DNA of 64,000 bases from Campylobacter concisus (lineage in GTDB: Bacteria; Campylobacterota; Campylobacteria; Campylobacterales; Campylobacteraceae): assembly GCF_015229955.1 (NCBI RefSeq), contig NZ_JAAKYZ010000001.1:682001-746000 (forward strand), given 5' to 3'. This document shows positions 8,400 to 17,600 of the stretch, piece after piece. Numbering within the stretch: the stretch's first letter is position 1; every line of letters begins with the position of its first letter. The translations under genes were made by a program, and so were the position numbers. The notes beneath the pieces are model-generated. The model was not told the DNA's origin. It made no database searches and saw nothing but the letters and a program-made list of their open reading frames with translations.

Positions 8400-9179
8400 T
8401 TAAAATGCAGGTATAACCTCGCCTTTATAGCGAGTAATGATGAAATTTTTAGTATCAGGGCTAAGCACCGCATCAATCAAAGCTTTGATCTTAGGGTTAT
8501 TTTCATTGCCAGCCTTTGTGACGATGATATTAGCGTAAGGACTATTGGCGTCTTCAAGCAAAAGTGCGTCTTTTGCCACGCTCATACCAAGGTCAAGGAC
8601 GAAATTTGTGCTAATAGCAGCGATATCGACATCATCAAGCGTTCTTGGTATCTGAGCACCCTCAAGCTCTACAAATTGTAAATTTTTAGAATTTTTAGTT
8701 ATGTCATTTATAGTTGCAACTTTCACATTTTTATCGATCTCGATAAGGCCAGCTTTTTCTAAAATTCTAAGTGCTCTATTGCCATTTGATGGATCGTAAG
8801 CGATCGCAACTTTTGCACCATCTTTTAACTCTTTTATGTTTTTTATCTTTTTAGAGTAAAAGCCAAGTGGCTCGACATGGACATTTGCAACACTTACAAG
8901 ATGCAAGCCTCTAGCCTTGTTTTGCTCTTCAAGATATGGTAAATGCTGAAAAAAATTTGCATCCAAACTGCCATCTTCTGTTGCGACATTTGGGATAGAG
9001 TAGTCTGAAATTTCAGAGATAACAAGGTCATAGCCTTTATCTTTTAGCTTTGGCTTTACAAATTCTAAAATTTCAGCGTGTGGTACTGGCGAGACGCCAA
9101 CTACGATAGTGTGGTCCTTGTCGGCTGCGTGAAGGCTTAGAGCAACTAAAGATGCGGTTAAAAGTTTTATAAATTTCAT
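8400..9179 (-). CDS. metQ: MetQ/NlpA-family methionine-binding protein (paralogue 1)
   Basis: A 259-residue periplasmic binding protein of the D/L-methionine ABC uptake system. After a signal peptide (MKFIKLLTASLVALSLHAA) the family signature follows: HTIVVGVSPVPHAEILEFVK, FFQHLPYLE near residue 80, and AIAYDPSNGNRALRILEKAG near 130. There is no lipobox Cys, so it should be a soluble periplasmic protein rather than the usual lipoprotein. It is the last gene of the met block, 76 bases downstream of its paralogue. SD is AAGGA. Sequence similarity between the two copies is obvious throughout, suggesting duplication followed by divergence in ligand preference. Confidence 0.9.
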   Translation of the reverse strand: MKFIKLLTASLVALSLHAADKDHTIVVGVSPVPHAEILEFVKPKLKDKGYDLVISEISDYSIPNVATEDGSLDANFFQHLPYLEEQNKARGLHLVSVANVHVEPLGFYSKKIKNIKELKDGAKVAIAYDPSNGNRALRILEKAGLIEIDKNVKVATINDITKNSKNLQFVELEGAQIPRTLDDVDIAAISTNFVLDLGMSVAKDALLLEDANSPYANIIVTKAGNENNPKIKALIDAVLSPDTKNFIITRYKGEVIPAF

Positions 9180-9205
9180 TGTTTTTCCTTTTTTGATTTG
9201 ATTTG

Positions 9206-9242
9206 AAGCGACGCTAAAAAGGTAAAAGCTTTTACGTCGCTT
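9206..9242 (-). promoter_or_regulatory. hairpin between the two metQ genes
   Basis: AAGCGACG and CGTCGCTT form an 8-bp stem around a 14-base perfect palindrome (GTAAAAGCTTTTAC, 9222-9235). It sits midway between the upstream metQ stop and the downstream metQ start. It lacks a T-run on the minus strand, so it may be a processing or mRNA-stability element that sets different levels of the two binding proteins rather than a terminator. Confidence 0.45.
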
Positions 9243-9255
9243 TTTATAAATTTAA

Positions 9256-10038
9256 TTAAAACGCTGGGATAATAGCGCCGTTATATTTTGTCTCGATAAA
9301 TTTCTTAACTTCTGGTGAGTTGATCGCTTTATCAAGAGCCTTAGTTTTAGGGCTATTCTCGTTACCAGCTTTAACAACTACATAGTTTACGTATGGGCTA
9401 TCTTTGCTCTCGATCACAAGCGCGTCTTTTGTTGGATTGAGATTTGCATTTAGAGCGTAGTTTGTGTTGATAACTGCGATAGTAACGTCATCAAGCGTTC
9501 TTGGCACTTGAGCAGTCTCGATCTCTTCAAATTTAAGTTTCTTAGGGTTATCAACTATATCAAGCGGAGTTTTTAGTGGGTTGTTGTTTAGCTTGATAAG
9601 TCCAGTACTTGCTATGATGTCAAGTGCGCGGCTCTCGTTTGTTGGGTCATTTGGAATAGAGACAACTGCGCCATCTTTTAGCTCTTTTATGCCTTTGATC
9701 TTTTTAGAATAAACGCCCATTGGCTCGAGGTGTACGCCAACTGTTTTTACAAGGTGAGTGCCTTTGTTTTTGTTAAATTCTTCAAGATATGGGATGTGCT
9801 GAAAGAAGTTTGCGTCAAGGTCGCCATCCTCTGTCGCAAGGTTTGGTGTGGTGTAGTCGTTAAATTCTTTGATCTCAAGTGCGTAGCCATCTTTTGCTAA
9901 AATAGGCTTTACAACCTCTAAAATTTCAGCGTGTGGGATAGGTGTAGCACCAACGATTATTGTTTTTGATTTGTCAGCAGCATTTGCGCTAACGCTAAGG
10001 CCTAGGGCAACTAAAGAGGTAAGAAGTAGTTTTTTCAT
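9256..10038 (-). CDS. metQ: MetQ/NlpA-family methionine-binding protein (paralogue 2)
   Basis: A 260-residue periplasmic methionine-binding protein. Signal peptide MKKLLLTSLVALGLSVSANA ends in a normal signal peptidase I site (no lipobox). The family motifs are KTIIVGATPIPHAEILEVVK, FFQHIPYLEEFNK and SIPNDPTNESRALDIIA. Together with MetN and MetI just upstream on the same strand it completes a MetNIQ importer. It is separated from metI by 257 bases that contain a short Met/Cys leader ORF and competing hairpins. Its own Shine-Dalgarno (AAGGAT) is buried in an inverted repeat, so translation is probably regulated (see those entries). Confidence 0.92.
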   Translation of the reverse strand: MKKLLLTSLVALGLSVSANAADKSKTIIVGATPIPHAEILEVVKPILAKDGYALEIKEFNDYTTPNLATEDGDLDANFFQHIPYLEEFNKNKGTHLVKTVGVHLEPMGVYSKKIKGIKELKDGAVVSIPNDPTNESRALDIIASTGLIKLNNNPLKTPLDIVDNPKKLKFEEIETAQVPRTLDDVTIAVINTNYALNANLNPTKDALVIESKDSPYVNYVVVKAGNENSPKTKALDKAINSPEVKKFIETKYNGAIIPAF

Positions 10039-10043
10039 TTGTT

Positions 10044-10080
10044 ATCCTTTTTTAAAATTTGCCAAGCACCAAAAAAGGAT
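10044..10080 (-). promoter_or_regulatory. hairpin sequestering the metQ ribosome-binding site
   Basis: In the minus-strand transcript AUCCUUUUUU (10080-10071) is perfectly complementary to AAAAAAGGAU (10053-10044), a 10-bp stem with a 17-base loop. The 3' arm contains the metQ Shine-Dalgarno AAGGAU, five bases before the ATG at 10038. When formed, the stem would block translation initiation. The pairing is read directly from sequence; its regulatory use is inferred. Confidence 0.6.
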
Positions 10081-10100
10081 AAATTTAAGCTAGAAGGTTA

Positions 10101-10160
10101 AATTTCTTTTTAAGCGCTTAAGCTATTTCTAAGCACTTAAAAAGAAATTCTGTGCTTAGA
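10101..10160 (-). promoter_or_regulatory. mutually exclusive hairpins of a putative metQ leader switch
   Basis: Three segments follow the leader ORF on the transcript. A is UCUAAGCAC (10160-10152). B (10149-10128) runs from AAUUUCUUUUUAAG to GUGCUUAGA. C ends in CUUAAAAAGAAAUU (10114-10101). A pairs perfectly with the 3' end of B (9 bp) and B pairs perfectly with C (14 bp), and these compete. C also carries AAAAAG, able to pair with CUUUUU of the anti-Shine-Dalgarno arm downstream. Neither stem is followed by a U-run, so control is more likely translational than by termination. Confidence 0.5.
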
Positions 10161-10162
10161 GA

Positions 10163-10222
10163 TTAGTCTTTCGACGACGCGTTTTTTAGTAGGCGGCACA
10201 TCTGGCACATATCTGATTTCAT
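10163..10222 (-). CDS. putative leader peptide upstream of metQ (19 aa, Met/Cys-rich)
   Basis: A complete short ORF, MKSDMCQMCRLLKNASSKD, with a good Shine-Dalgarno (AAAGGA) about seven bases before its ATG. Met or Cys occupies codons 1, 5, 6, 8 and 9. It lies between metI and metQ on the same strand, and its stop is two bases from the first arm of the competing hairpins. This is the layout expected of a leader peptide whose ribosome senses charged Met-tRNA or Cys-tRNA. C. jejuni is known to use a short Cys-containing leader ORF at a sulphur-related operon; a Met version at metQ is my inference. It could also be a chance ORF, but the position, SD and codon content argue otherwise. Confidence 0.55.
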   Translation of the reverse strand: MKSDMCQMCRLLKNASSKD

Positions 10223-10295
10223 CTTTTGTCCTTTCAGCTAAAATTAATTTGGCAATTTTAAGGAAAAAAGCTTAAAATCAGATAAAAACAAAGGC

Positions 10296-10970
10296 TTATT
10301 TTTTAGAAATTTTATATAAGTAGTTACCTAAAACTTGAAAAATTTGAACCATAATGATAAGAATAACCACGGTGTAGAGCATGATATCTGGGCGAAATCT
10401 CTGATATCCGTAGTTTATAGCGACAGATCCTAGTCCGCCACCGCCAACTGCACCAGCCATCGCTGAAAAGCCGATATTTACGATAAGAGTTAGTGTGAAT
10501 GCCGAGATGATGCCAGGAAGCGCCTCTACAAACATCACTCTAAAGATAATCTGAAATTTCGAGCTTCCAAAGCTTTGAGCAGCTTCGATGATGCCTTTAT
10601 CAATCTCTTTTAGAGCATTTTCAATGAGCCTTGCTACAAACGGAGCTGCACCAATAGTTAGCGGAACGATCGCAGCCGTAGTGCCGATACTTGTGCCTAC
10701 GATCATTTTTGTGACTGGAAAGAGCACGATGATTAAAATGATAAATGGAAAGCTTCTAAGCACGTTTATAACGATATCTAGCACAAAATAAAGCTGCTTG
10801 TTTGGCTTTAGTCCATCTTTGTCTGAAAGTATGAGCAAAACCGCAGGTATGAGGCCTATGGCAAAGGCGAGTAGGGTAGAGACTATGCTCATATATAGTG
10901 TTTCGCCGATAGCTGGCAACAGTATCCTAGAAAATACATCTGGAAATTTAGAAAAATCAATACCAAACAT
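10296..10970 (-). CDS. metI: methionine ABC transporter permease MetI
   Basis: A 224-residue permease with five to six membrane segments. The cytoplasmic EAA loop contacting the ATPase reads ALKEIDKGIIEAAQSFGSS near residue 125. The C-terminal half (FSAMAGAVGGGGLGSVAINYG) is characteristic of MetI. I start it at the ATG at 10970, which overlaps the metN stop by one base (TGATG) and has GGGAGG upstream; an in-frame start 15 bases earlier overlaps metN and has no better site. Part of the MetNIQ importer. Confidence 0.94.
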   Translation of the reverse strand: MFGIDFSKFPDVFSRILLPAIGETLYMSIVSTLLAFAIGLIPAVLLILSDKDGLKPNKQLYFVLDIVINVLRSFPFIILIIVLFPVTKMIVGTSIGTTAAIVPLTIGAAPFVARLIENALKEIDKGIIEAAQSFGSSKFQIIFRVMFVEALPGIISAFTLTLIVNIGFSAMAGAVGGGGLGSVAINYGYQRFRPDIMLYTVVILIIMVQIFQVLGNYLYKISKK

Positions 10971-11926
10971 CAAGCGACCTCCCATAAAACGCCACTTTGC
11001 TTGATGTAGTTAAGCACGTTTTCTTTATCTTTTTCATCTATGTTTATGACAAGCGAGCCAAGAACATTTTCGTTTAGCTTTTCAAGCTTGCCCCAAACTA
11101 TGTTAAAGTCGATATTTAGGCTTCTAGCCATATGCGTGATCACGCTATTTTGGGCCACTTCTTTTGGGAAAAATAGCCTAATATTTGTGCCAGTGCTTGG
11201 CAGAATTTCAACCTCGCCCAAAAACTCTTTCATCTTCTCATCTGGCTTTAAAAATAGCTCTTCAATGCTTCCAGAGCCTATGATCTTGCCGCATTCTAGC
11301 AGTATCGCACGTTTTGCGATCGATTTTACAACCTCCATCTCGTGCGTGACGATGACGACGCTTATGTCTAGCTCTTTGTTTATCTTCTCAAGCAGCTCTA
11401 AAATTTGATTTGTCGTGTTTGGATCAAGAGCCGAGGTCGCCTCGTCGCTTAATAAAATTTTAGGATTTAAAGCAAGCGCTCTAGCGATCGCCACACGCTG
11501 TTTTTGACCGCCACTTAGCTCGCTTGGATAGCTTTTTGCCTTATTTTCAAGACCGACTAAATTTAAAAGCTCTCTCACTCTTTTTTCAGTTTCATCGCTT
11601 TTATAGCCCCAAAATTTAAGCGGAGTAGCGACGTTTTCAAAAACATTTTTTCTAGCCATCAAGGCAAAATGCTGAAATATCATCCCAACATCCCGCCTTA
11701 AATGTCTCTGCTGCGTCTCATCTAAATTTTTTATCTCTTTATCAAAGACTTTTAGGCTGCCACCTTGATAGCTTTCAAGCCCATTTATGCATCTTAAAAG
11801 CGTTGATTTGCCAGCACCACTGTGTCCCACTATAGCAAAAATTTCACCCTTTTTAACTTCTAAATTTATATCAAAAAGGATCTGCGTATCACCATAAAAT
11901 TTGGTTAAATTTTCTATCTTTATCAC
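10970..11926 (-). CDS. metN: methionine ABC transporter ATP-binding protein MetN
   Basis: A 318-residue ATPase: Walker [12 protein letters not shown] (about residue 35), signature [15 protein letters not shown], Walker [14 protein letters not shown] and switch [11 protein letters not shown]. The C-terminal 80 residues form the NIL/ACT-like domain of MetN ([20 protein letters not shown] onward), which binds methionine and causes trans-inhibition in E. coli. The start is GTG, sharing one base with the valS stop (TAGTG), with GGAG upstream. It is therefore coupled both to valS and to metI. Confidence 0.94.
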   Translation of the reverse strand: MIKIENLTKFYGDTQILFDINLEVKKGEIFAIVGHSGAGKSTLLRCINGLESYQGGSLKVFDKEIKNLDETQQRHLRRDVGMIFQHFALMARKNVFENVATPLKFWGYKSDETEKRVRELLNLVGLENKAKSYPSELSGGQKQRVAIARALALNPKILLSDEATSALDPNTTNQILELLEKINKELDISVVIVTHEMEVVKSIAKRAILLECGKIIGSGSIEELFLKPDEKMKEFLGEVEILPSTGTNIRLFFPKEVAQNSVITHMARSLNIDFNIVWGKLEKLNENVLGSLVINIDEKDKENVLNYIKQSGVLWEVA

Positions 11927-14550
11927 TATTTTTCTCCAAGAGCTTCTAATTCTTCACATACTTTTTTAAATTTAGCCTCAGCGCTTTGCAAAGCCTCTTT
12001 GTTTGTCTCTATAACTTCTTTTGGTGCGTTTGCTACGAAATTTTGGTTATTTAGCATGACTGAGAGTTTGGCCATCTCTTTTTCAAGCTTTGTCTTTTGA
12101 GACCTTAGTCTTGTGATGATACCGCTCATATCAAGCCCTTCAAGCGGGACAAATGACTCTAAATTTTCACTCACGTCTCTTATTGAATTTTCGATTTTCT
12201 CATCTACAAAGCCGATCTCTTCGCATTTTGCAAGCAGCTTGATGTACTCTTTAACCTCGTCTAGATCTATTTTTTCATTAAATTTAACAAAGGCTTTTTC
12301 TATCTTTGAGTTGCCAAGATCGATAGTCGCTTTTGCACGGCGAATAGCCACGATTGCCTCGATAACTAGCTCAAATTTCTTCTCAACATCTAAATTTCGC
12401 TCTTTTACCTCTGGGTAGCTCATCACCATTATTGATTTTGCGTTTTCAAGCTGTGTGCCGCTAAGTTCCTGAAATAGATACTCTGAAAGAAACGGCATGA
12501 AAGGGTTTAGCAGCTTCATCGTCTCTTTAAATATACTTCCAAGCTCTTTTACGCTCGCTTTATCAGCCTTGCTAAGCTCGATGCCCCAGTCACAAAACTC
12601 ATCCCAAAGGAATTTATAAAGTGTGTTTGCTGCGTCATTGAAGCGGTAAGCGTCGATGTTTTCGCGCACCTCTCTCACGCACTCGTTAAAGCGGCTATTC
12701 ATATAAATTCCAAGCTTTGTTTGAAGTTTGATATCCTCTAAATTTTCAAATTTACTCTCATTTAGCATGAGATATTTGCTCGCATTATAAAGCTTGTTGG
12801 TGAAATTTCTTACCTGCTTCATCTTGGCGTCGCTTAGCTTGATATCGCGTCCTTGAACGGCTAGAAGAGTTAGCGTAAAGCGCAATATATCGGCGCTATA
12901 CTCATTTATACTATCAAGCGGATCGATGACGTTGCCAAGACTCTTGCTCATCTTTCTGCCAAATTCATCCTTTACAAGCGCGTGCAGATAGATATCGTAA
13001 AATGGCAACTTACCAAGGGCATTTTCACCCTGAAACATCATCCTAGCAACCCAGAAAAATAATATATCAAAGCCAGTGATTAGTAGGTTGTTTGGATAAA
13101 ACTCGGCGAGGTCTCCCTCAAACCATTTTTCATTTTTAAGCTCATTTTCATTGCCCCAGCCAAGTGTGCTAAATGGCCAAAGACCGGAGCTAAACCATGT
13201 ATCTAGCACGTCTGGATCTTGGTGAATGTTTTTACTTTTACACTTTTTACACTCGCACGGCTCTCCCTCATCAGCCCACATATAACCGCACTCATCGCAG
13301 TAAAATACTGGAATTTGATGTCCCCACCAAAGCTGACGTGAGATACACCAGTCTCTTAGCTCTCTCATCCACGCGTTAAAGCTGTTTATCCAGTGCGGTG
13401 GGTAAAATTTAGCAAGGCCCTCTGATACCTTTTGTATCGCCTCGTCTGCGATCTCTTTTTTGACAAACCACTGCTTTGAGATGTATGGCTCGACGACGTT
13501 TTTGCAGCGGTAGCAGTAACCAACTTGGTTTTCGTAGTCTTCTATCTTCTCAACATTGCCAAGTTTTTCAAGCTCAGCTACTACGATATCTCTAGCCTCA
13601 AGCCTCTCAAGACCTGCAAATTTATCGCACTTGTCGTTTAAAATGCCTTTTTCATCAAAGACAGTGATAAACTCAAGGTTGTGCTTTTTTCCAACCTCGT
13701 AGTCGTTTTGATCGTGTGCAGGTGTGACCTTAACAAGGCCCGTTCCAAACTCCATATCAACGTGCTCATCTGCGATGATCTCTATCTCTCTATTTATGAT
13801 AGGTAGCACCACTTTTTTGCCGATTAAATTTTTATAGCGCTCGTCGTTTGGATTTACCATTACGGCGGTGTCGCCAAAGTAGGTTTCAGGACGGGTTGTA
13901 GCCACTACAACAAATTCGCTTGGCTTGTCTGCAAAATAGTATCTCAAATGATAAAGCTTGCCCTTATTTTCTTTGTGTTCGACCTCGATGTCAGAAAGCG
14001 CGCCGTCGTGTGTACACCAGTTTATCATGTAGTTTTTCTGAACGATCAGCCCTTTGTCGTACAAATTTACAAAGGCTTTTTTAACAGCTTTTCTTAGGCC
14101 CTCATCCATGGTAAATCTCTGGCGTGACCAAGCCGGAGTGATGCCAAGCTTTCGCATCTGATGTACGATCATGCCACCGCTTTTTTCTTTCCACTCCCAC
14201 ACTTTTTCTACAAATTTCTCGCGTCCAAGCTCTTCTTTTTTGATGCCTTGAGCTAAAAGCTGCTTTTCAACGACATTTTGAGTGGCGATGCCAGCGTGGT
14301 CAAGTCCTGGCTGCCAAAGTGTCTTATAGCCGTCCATTCTCTTGTAACGAGTCATGATATCTTGGAGTGTGAAGGTTAGGGCGTGTCCGATGTGAAGCGA
14401 GCCAGTCACGTTTGGAGGTGGCATCATAATGCAAAATTTACGTCCATCTTTTTGGATATCTTTGTTTGCGTCTATCTCGAAGTATCCGCGTTCTTCCCAA
14501 ATTTTATAAAATTTATCTTCTGTCTCTTTTGCATTGTAAAATTCTGCCAC
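11926..14550 (-). CDS. valS: valyl-tRNA synthetase ValS
   Basis: An 874-residue class Ia synthetase charging tRNA-Val. The HIGH motif is in [16 protein letters not shown] (about residue 45) and KMSKS in [15 protein letters not shown] (about 535). The CP1 editing domain lies between, with the [15 protein letters not shown] segment. Two CxxC pairs ([17 protein letters not shown]) suggest a zinc-binding insertion near residue 420. The C-terminal coiled-coil arm ([18 protein letters not shown]) that contacts the tRNA is present. It heads the valS-metN-metI block by a one-base stop/start overlap. Confidence 0.97.
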   Translation of the reverse strand: MAEFYNAKETEDKFYKIWEERGYFEIDANKDIQKDGRKFCIMMPPPNVTGSLHIGHALTFTLQDIMTRYKRMDGYKTLWQPGLDHAGIATQNVVEKQLLAQGIKKEELGREKFVEKVWEWKEKSGGMIVHQMRKLGITPAWSRQRFTMDEGLRKAVKKAFVNLYDKGLIVQKNYMINWCTHDGALSDIEVEHKENKGKLYHLRYYFADKPSEFVVVATTRPETYFGDTAVMVNPNDERYKNLIGKKVVLPIINREIEIIADEHVDMEFGTGLVKVTPAHDQNDYEVGKKHNLEFITVFDEKGILNDKCDKFAGLERLEARDIVVAELEKLGNVEKIEDYENQVGYCYRCKNVVEPYISKQWFVKKEIADEAIQKVSEGLAKFYPPHWINSFNAWMRELRDWCISRQLWWGHQIPVFYCDECGYMWADEGEPCECKKCKSKNIHQDPDVLDTWFSSGLWPFSTLGWGNENELKNEKWFEGDLAEFYPNNLLITGFDILFFWVARMMFQGENALGKLPFYDIYLHALVKDEFGRKMSKSLGNVIDPLDSINEYSADILRFTLTLLAVQGRDIKLSDAKMKQVRNFTNKLYNASKYLMLNESKFENLEDIKLQTKLGIYMNSRFNECVREVRENIDAYRFNDAANTLYKFLWDEFCDWGIELSKADKASVKELGSIFKETMKLLNPFMPFLSEYLFQELSGTQLENAKSIMVMSYPEVKERNLDVEKKFELVIEAIVAIRRAKATIDLGNSKIEKAFVKFNEKIDLDEVKEYIKLLAKCEEIGFVDEKIENSIRDVSENLESFVPLEGLDMSGIITRLRSQKTKLEKEMAKLSVMLNNQNFVANAPKEVIETNKEALQSAEAKFKKVCEELEALGEK

Positions 14551-14638
14551 TTTTGTTTCCTCTTTCGTTTAAAAAATGCTTAATGTTATCTAAAATTTGT
14601 TTAAAAAAATCTTTGCAAAAGTGGGGAAATATGGGCTT

Positions 14639-14656
14639 GGGGCGGTTAAACGCCCC
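14639..14656 (-). terminator. GC-rich hairpin downstream of the alpha-2-macroglobulin gene
   Basis: GGGGCG-GTTAAA-CGCCCC, a perfect 6-bp stem, lies 15 bases past the stop at 14671 and before the valS start region. It lacks a clear T-run on the minus strand, so it may be a weak or Rho-assisted terminator separating the pbpC unit from valS. Confidence 0.5.
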
Positions 14657-14670
14657 GAAATTTATATGGC

Positions 14671-17600
14671 TTATTTGACAGTAAAGCTTCGCTGAGCTAG
14701 GTCGTAGTCGTTTTGTCTTTCGTTATACATATTTTCAGTAGTGACTGCGCCAAGTGAGCATTTACCACCAAGTCTTACACGATAAGGCGTATAAAGCACA
14801 GCCTCTCTCTTATCACTATCTAATGCATAAAAACTTAAAACGCGATCATCTTTTATACTTTGATATTCAAGCTCAATGCTATCTTTAAGGCTCTTATTAA
14901 AACCACTTAAATTTTCATTTATCGGCTCAAAGCAGCTACTTACTATCTCGTTTATTACGCCATTTTTAACCATAGCTTTAGAATTTATCACTATTTTTGA
15001 ATAGACAACATCATTTACTCTTAGGCTGTCAAGACCTAGCTCTTTGCCTTTTTCATCGACAAACGTTCTATAAACATCAAGCTCTTTTGGTTCTATTTTA
15101 TGTTTAATCTCAAGTGGCACATAAGCGTAGCTTAAAATAGTGGCATATAGCTTGTTTTCGCCAAGTGGCGTGATGGTAAAATTTCCATCTTTTGCTGTAA
15201 ATGATACACTTAAAAGGCCGTCAAATTCTTTGCTTTCGCCATTGTAGCTAAGCTTAAATTTATTATTTTTCTCACCAACATCTTTGCCAAAGTAGGCATT
15301 TAGCGCTCTAAGGGTAAATGCACGCTCTTGCGTAGAGCTTAGCTCATTTAAATTTGTGATCAAGAAATTTGCAAGATCATCTGAGTAGTCGTTTTTCTCA
15401 AAATATTTTGCGTGCAGATACAAAATAAATGCATTGTCTCTCATCTTTGAGCCAAAGCTAGAATAATCCCTGCTATAATCAGCCGCCTGAGCTTTTTTGA
15501 TATCTTTTAGCGCCACCTTTGCTTCGTCATTTAAGCCGTTTAGCTTTAGAGCCGCTGCCATTAGATATTTATTAAGTGCGGTAGTATTGTAAGCTTTGTG
15601 GTCATAAATTTTATTTAGCACCGATTTATCAGCAACATTTGCGCGGGAGCTTACATAAATAGCATATAGAGCTTCAATATCTGTGTTTGTATATTTTAAG
15701 AGCGAATTTAATGCTCTTTGCTTTACATTTTTATTTAGCTCATATCCAGCCTCTTCAAGATCAAGCAGCACATCAGTTGCATAGATCGAAGCAAATGCAT
15801 TAGTACTACTTAGATCGCTCCAGTAGCCAAAGCTACCATCTGGTTTTTGCATCTTAATTAGCTCACTCATACCGCTTGCAATAAATCTCTTTTGATCATT
15901 TTTTTCAAGCTCATCTTTTGGCTTTAAATTTAAAAGTGCAAGCAGTCTTGAGCTCCTTTGCTCCGCACATCCATAAGGGTACTCAACTAAATTTTTAGAA
16001 GCTGCTAATAGCACGCTTGAGACCGAGCTTGACGCATCTATACTAACATTGTGAAAGCCTTTTGGAAGCGAGATCATACTCTCTTTGTCAAAGACGCTAC
16101 TTTTTGCATAGGTGCTTATCGTATAAGGATTAACTACATCAAGTAAATTTTGAGCTGTTTTTGAGCTGTTTTTGTCGCTTATTGTTATATTGTATTCGCC
16201 AGCTCCAGCTTCAAGAGCTGAAATTTTAAATGTAAAGGCTTTATTTTCAAGCGGCTTTAAATTCGCATTTTCTTTTGTTTTAATGCTTAAATTTTTACTG
16301 CTAGCCACTTTTATGGTTAAATTTTTATCCTCATTTGTTGTGTTTATAAGCCTTAAGTTTGCATTTAGCTCATCGCCTTTTAGCAGATAAACTAACGCGC
16401 TTGGCTTAATAATCACATCATCTTTTACTAAAATTTCTTTATTTACCGCATTCATGCTATTTTCATTATTTGCCACGACATCTACTCTAATGGCAGAGTT
16501 AAAGCCATTTGGCGTTTTAAACTCGTATGAAATTTCACCATTATCGTCAGCTTGAAGACTTACTAAATTTGCATATGTTTTTATCTTTTTGCTATCGACT
16601 GGGCTAGCATGTTTTGCCATCTTTGCCTCCATGGCAAGTGCTGCCATATCACCACCAAAGCTTAAAGTTTTGCCCTCAACCTTATAGTTTGTGAGCATAT
16701 TATAAATGTCATAGTCAAAGACACCATCTGGTAAAATTTTGTCAAAAAATTTAAGTGGATCAGCTGGCTTTTGTGACGTTATATCAAGCACGCCAACATC
16801 TGTGATAAATAAATTCACATAAGCTTTTGGCTTTGTTTTTAGAGAAATTTTTATATTTTCATCACTTTTTGCTGTATTTGGTGCATCAATGCTTAGATCA
16901 AGTATCCTTGATGACTTATCAGCTTTAGCATAAACCTTACCGTAAGTCCTAAACGGAGTTAATCCACTATCTGTCATGCGGTAGATATTTGCACTCACGT
17001 AAAGTCCACTAAAATCAAAATCAAGTTTAAATTTCACATTTGCTGAGTTGTTTTTTATCTTAACGACCTTGTAGGCTTTCACGCCACCATCTTCAAGTGT
17101 AACAAGGGCGATTCCTTCTTTTATAGCTGAGCTTATATCAGCACTTAGTTCATCGCCTTTTTTGTAGATATTTTTATTTAGTTTGATTTGAGATTTGCTA
17201 AGCTCTTTTGTAGGCGCTAGAGTCGAGTAATTGTAGCCACTTACGTCCATATCAAGGCTTGTGCTTGCTCCACTTACTAGATTTGTAGCGATGATCACAT
17301 ATGAGCCACTTTGTGTAAATTTATAGCTAAACTCGCCATTATCTTTATAAAAATTATCCACATCTTCTAGTGTTTGAAACCACTTTATATAGCCATTTGC
17401 ATCTCTTTGGTATTGCCAAGTGACACGTTTTATATCAAATTTTAAATTTGATTTTACGGCCTTTTGACTTGACATATCTACTACAACCGTTCTTATTTTT
17501 ACATCTTCGTTTGGCTCAGCAAATGTCGTGCTTGCTGCGATACCAACCATATCCTTGTAAGGATAGAGTGTAAAGCTTTTTGTATCGCTTACGTTTTTGC

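Noticed and set aside
8252..8476. 74-residue minus-strand ORF between metQ and the DedA gene
   Set aside because: It overlaps both the metQ end and the DedA start in another frame, has no ribosome-binding site and contains the metQ terminator hairpin.
10201..10215. TGGCAC resembling a sigma-54 -24 element
   Set aside because: No GC/TTGC -12 element follows at the right spacing, and the bases lie inside the leader ORF.
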